Assembly (NCBI GenBank): GCA_963976865.1
Contig: CAXBLY010000003.1
Location: forward strand, 1 to 64,000
Source: UBA1858 sp963976865
GTDB lineage: Bacteria; Pseudomonadota; Gammaproteobacteria; UBA4575
Direction: 5' to 3'
Length of the DNA stretch: 64,000 nt
How positions within the stretch are numbered: the first letter of the stretch is position 1; each line of letters begins with the position of its first letter. The notes under the pieces are model-generated. The model was not told where the DNA came from, did no database searches, and saw only the letters and a list, made by a program, of their open reading frames with translations. Shown piece by piece: positions 61,566 through 64,000 of the stretch. The translations under genes were made by a program, and so were the position numbers.

Positions 61566-63398
61566 TTATAACTGATATATTAGCGGTAGAATCAGAGAAT
61601 AGCTAAGCCACATGATTAAAGTCAGGGGCGTTCCCACCTTGACGAAATCCATAAACTTATATCCACCAGCACTCATGACAAGCAGGTTGGTTTTATAGGC
61701 CATCGGAGTGATGTAACTCATGTTTGCGCCAAACAGAACAGCAAGTATGAAAGGCGCTGCTGGTTGCGCAAGTTGCTCAGCTATGCTGATGGCCACTGGC
61801 GTCCCAATGACGGCGGCTGCATTATTGGACACTATATTCGTCAATATCGCCATCAATAGCATTAGTCCGCTTAAAATAACTGGTGCGCTGGCACCATCAG
61901 TGAAAAATAGAAAAACACTTGCAAGATATTGTGTTGCGCCAGTGGCAAATAGTGCTGAACCTATTGCTAAACTTGCGACAACAATAAGTACAATAGGGGT
62001 GCTTAAGGCATTGGTGGCATCCTGCCAGTTTAGACACCCCGTAATAACCAGTAACAAAACTCCGCACACAGCACTGATAGCTATGGGCAATATCCCTAGT
62101 GCAGCTACAGTAACAATGGCAATCATAATCCATAATGCTAATGGCGCTTTCGCGGTATGAGGTAAATCCTCAGTGGAGTCAAGCACCAGTAGCTCACCGC
62201 TTCTTTTTAATTTACTGATTGTTTCAGCTGCACCCTGGACTAATATAATATCTCCTGTGCGAAGCCAGATTTCATTGATAGATGAGTTAACATGATTAAT
62301 CGATTTGCGAACATTGTGTAATGCCAATGGGAAGAGCTGATAGCGATCATGGAAACGAATGCGTGAAAGTGTAGACCCCTCCAGATGTGATCCCTGAGAG
62401 ACGACAATTTCTGCAAGTTGCTGGTCTGAGCTGTTATCCTGTTCCTGATTGTTGATAATGGCATTATGTTCGGGGTCAATAACAGCATCAAGCACTTCTT
62501 CATATTCTTTAAGCTGTTTGGGAGTATCGCGAACATATAAACAGTCGTGTGCTTTTATTGTCACATCAGGTAGCAAAGTAATAAATGTATTATCACCTCG
62601 CTGAATTTTTTCAATCTTTATCGCATCAGAAGTAAGCTTAATCAATTCGGCTAAAGATTTGCCGATCACTTTACTTTCTTCTGGAATACGTAATTGAGCA
62701 AGAAATACACGTGGAGAACTATCAGATAATGGCGATTCTCTTTCAGAGAGTATTAGTGGTGCGATTAACCATAAGTAGATTATTCCTATAACTGACGCAA
62801 TGCTTGCAGGCAGTATAAAATCAAACATTGTGAATCTTTCAATGCCCATATCTGCGGCAACTGAGACTACAAGTAAATTGGTTGAGGTACCGATAGTCGT
62901 ACCCATCCCTCCAATCAGGGTGGCGAAGCCCATAGGCATCAATAACTTTGACGGTGGACGATTATTTCGTATCGAGACACTGACTAAAATTGGCAACAGT
63001 AATACAACAACAGGTGTATTGTTGATAAAGGCGCTCAAAATAGCGCCTATGATTAAAGTCAGGAGTAGGGATAAGACCGGACTGATTCGCCATATTTTAG
63101 CCAGTGAGCGCCCAATAGGTTCAAGCGCTCCTGTACGCACTAAGGCGTGTCCCGCAATCATTAACGCGCATACTGCAATTAAGGCCTCATGCCCAAATCC
63201 GGTGAATAATTCGATTGAATTAAAGTCACGACCTCCAGTCTGGTATGGGAAAATTTCAAACGCTACCGCGAGGACAGCAATAACCAGTAAGCTGGATGTC
63301 TCAAGAGGAATGCTTTCACGGGTAAAAAGGAACAAGGCAACAATCGTTAATATAAGGATGCCGAGTGCATGCGGATCTGGGCTTGGCGGAAATGGCAT
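61566..63398 (-). CDS. SLC13-type anion permease with two RCK-C (TrkA-C) domains
   Basis: 610 residues. Membrane helices fill about 10-215 and 395-610 in the DASS/SLC13 arrangement, with the two SNT-like motifs FINNTPVVVLLLP near 125 and VSNNAAAVIGTPVA near 535. Between them are two TrkA-C domains (about 230-300 and 320-385). Such proteins carry dicarboxylates, sulphate or related anions with Na+ and are regulated through the TrkA-C domains. Substrate not readable. ATG 63398 is used. It is convergent with the PA2778 gene. Confidence 0.9.
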   Translation of the reverse strand: MPFPPSPDPHALGILILTIVALFLFTRESIPLETSSLLVIAVLAVAFEIFPYQTGGRDFNSIELFTGFGHEALIAVCALMIAGHALVRTGALEPIGRSLAKIWRISPVLSLLLTLIIGAILSAFINNTPVVVLLLPILVSVSIRNNRPPSKLLMPMGFATLIGGMGTTIGTSTNLLVVSVAADMGIERFTMFDFILPASIASVIGIIYLWLIAPLILSERESPLSDSSPRVFLAQLRIPEESKVIGKSLAELIKLTSDAIKIEKIQRGDNTFITLLPDVTIKAHDCLYVRDTPKQLKEYEEVLDAVIDPEHNAIINNQEQDNSSDQQLAEIVVSQGSHLEGSTLSRIRFHDRYQLFPLALHNVRKSINHVNSSINEIWLRTGDIILVQGAAETISKLKRSGELLVLDSTEDLPHTAKAPLALWIMIAIVTVAALGILPIAISAVCGVLLLVITGCLNWQDATNALSTPIVLIVVASLAIGSALFATGATQYLASVFLFFTDGASAPVILSGLMLLMAILTNIVSNNAAAVIGTPVAISIAEQLAQPAAPFILAVLFGANMSYITPMAYKTNLLVMSAGGYKFMDFVKVGTPLTLIMWLSYSLILPLIYQL

Positions 63399-63945
63399 AT
63401 TGGTTGTATTACTCTTTGTATTTCAATGAAATTTTGTACGTATCAGTTATTTATAATTTGAAATAAATATGAACTATATAGGAAAAAACATTATGAAATT
63501 CTTTTTATTTAATAAATATATGTTCTGCTATTAGTAATCTCTCCTGATGCTATATTCTGACATATTCAGGGCATAACCAGATTTTATATGCACAGTCAGA
63601 TGGAAGTCGTATATGTACATAATGAATGGGTAAGTGGCTGGTCTTGCAGTTAGTCATAGAACAAGCTGCATCTTTCATAAATTCAACATCTATCTATGGC
63701 CTGATAACGATTTCATAGGTGACAATATTGATTATAACTACAGGTGTAAATTTCGACGAGTATTTGACATAAAGTCTACTAATATGATTTATACCTGTTA
63801 TGCAGGGATAATATTATATGCTATCCCTGCTAGTGTGTACTCTGTATTTACGGTATATTTTTAACAATGGATTGATTAATCGGAGTGGGAAGAAATACAT
63901 GCGCATAGCCCGAAACTGACATTATAAATCACCGGAATTGTCATT
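63399..63945. other. Intergenic stretch
   Basis: No supported gene; a 76-codon frame from 63634 has an improbable composition (many Tyr, Ile, Asn and Cys) and no ribosome site. No repeat or promoter motif was recognised. Confidence 0.4.
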
Positions 63946-64000
63946 ATGTCATCAGATAAATCCTCGAACAGACTAGATCAAATCGTACTAAAAGCCCGCA
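63946..64000 (+). CDS. Start of a gene cut by the window edge, possibly YajD-like HNH nuclease
   Basis: Eighteen codons are visible from ATG 63946, giving MSSDKSSNRLDQIVLKAR. An LDxIVxxAR opening occurs in YajD-type HNH nucleases, but the catalytic region lies outside the window. The family call is only a guess. Confidence 0.35.
   Translation, partial: MSSDKSSNRLDQIVLKAR

Noticed and set aside
63634..63864. 76-codon frame in the last intergenic region
   Set aside because: Composition rich in Tyr, Ile, Asn and Cys, no ribosome site and no family resemblance.
1..64000. CRISPR arrays, tRNA, rRNA, insertion sequences, prophage
   Set aside because: No spaced direct repeats, cloverleaf-like sequences, transposase or integrase genes were seen on either strand.

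Overview
The window reads as the chromosome of an AT-rich, free-living Gram-negative bacterium, most likely a gammaproteobacterium: it has PA2778/PA2779-type proteins, CreA, a CzcCBA-type efflux locus, signal peptides, lipoproteins and a pseudopilin. No rRNA, tRNA, CRISPR array, insertion sequence or prophage was seen. The species cannot be named from this sequence.

Layout. 1-6.4 kb: scattered small genes (phage-type conserved protein, single-domain globin, VOC protein, lipoamide-dehydrogenase-like flavoprotein, dodecin). 6.6-9.1 kb: a two-gene signalling operon with degenerate phosphorylation sites and a 40-residue secreted peptide. 9.3-23.8 kb: a nitrate-assimilation island with nasT, nasS, nasA, a DmsB-DmsC fusion, a small membrane protein, nrtABD, and opposite them nirA plus an Fe-S/FAD reductase. 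24-31.9 kb: a soluble PDC sensor and a CzcCBA-like metal efflux operon whose outer-membrane gene carries an in-frame stop. 32-42.6 kb: membrane, envelope and cyclic-di-GMP genes. 42.7-53 kb: a compact stress-like cluster (EF-hand, PRC-barrel, DUF1328, coiled-coil, STAS-like proteins, Fe-SOD, ferredoxin-reductase-like protein) around a sigma-54 activator. 53-64 kb: two TetR regulators around an isochorismatase-like gene, small oxidoreductases, alanine dehydrogenase, PA2779/PA2778 proteins and an SLC13-type permease.

Two regulatory systems stand out. (1) Five leaders (0.1, 8.9, 10.1, 16.4 and 23.55 kb) share one plan: NtrC-like TGCAC/GTGCA sites, a GG-N10-GC sigma-54 promoter (weak at 10.0 kb), then RNA hairpins with A1/G4 hexaloops whose second hairpin overlaps the 5' arm of an intrinsic terminator. 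That is the target expected for NasT, the ANTAR regulator encoded here beside its nitrate sensor NasS. Nitrogen shortage would start transcription and nitrate would let it continue. One leader precedes a 40-residue secreted peptide and one points at a gene left of the window. (2) Around 42.7-52.9 kb, and at 3.3 kb, sigma-54 promoters are paired with a palindrome of the form GGTT-N6-AACC, probably the enhancer of the sigma-54 activator at 50.6 kb. This outlines a sigma-54 stress regulon I cannot match to a described one.

How the nitrate genes fit together: NrtABD imports nitrate; NasA reduces it in the cytoplasm, probably fed from quinol through the fused DmsB-DmsC partner; NirA reduces nitrite to ammonium with electrons from an NADPH/FAD protein in which a [4Fe-4S] domain takes the place of the flavodoxin domain. 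All calls rest on reading the sequence; no database or folding program was run.
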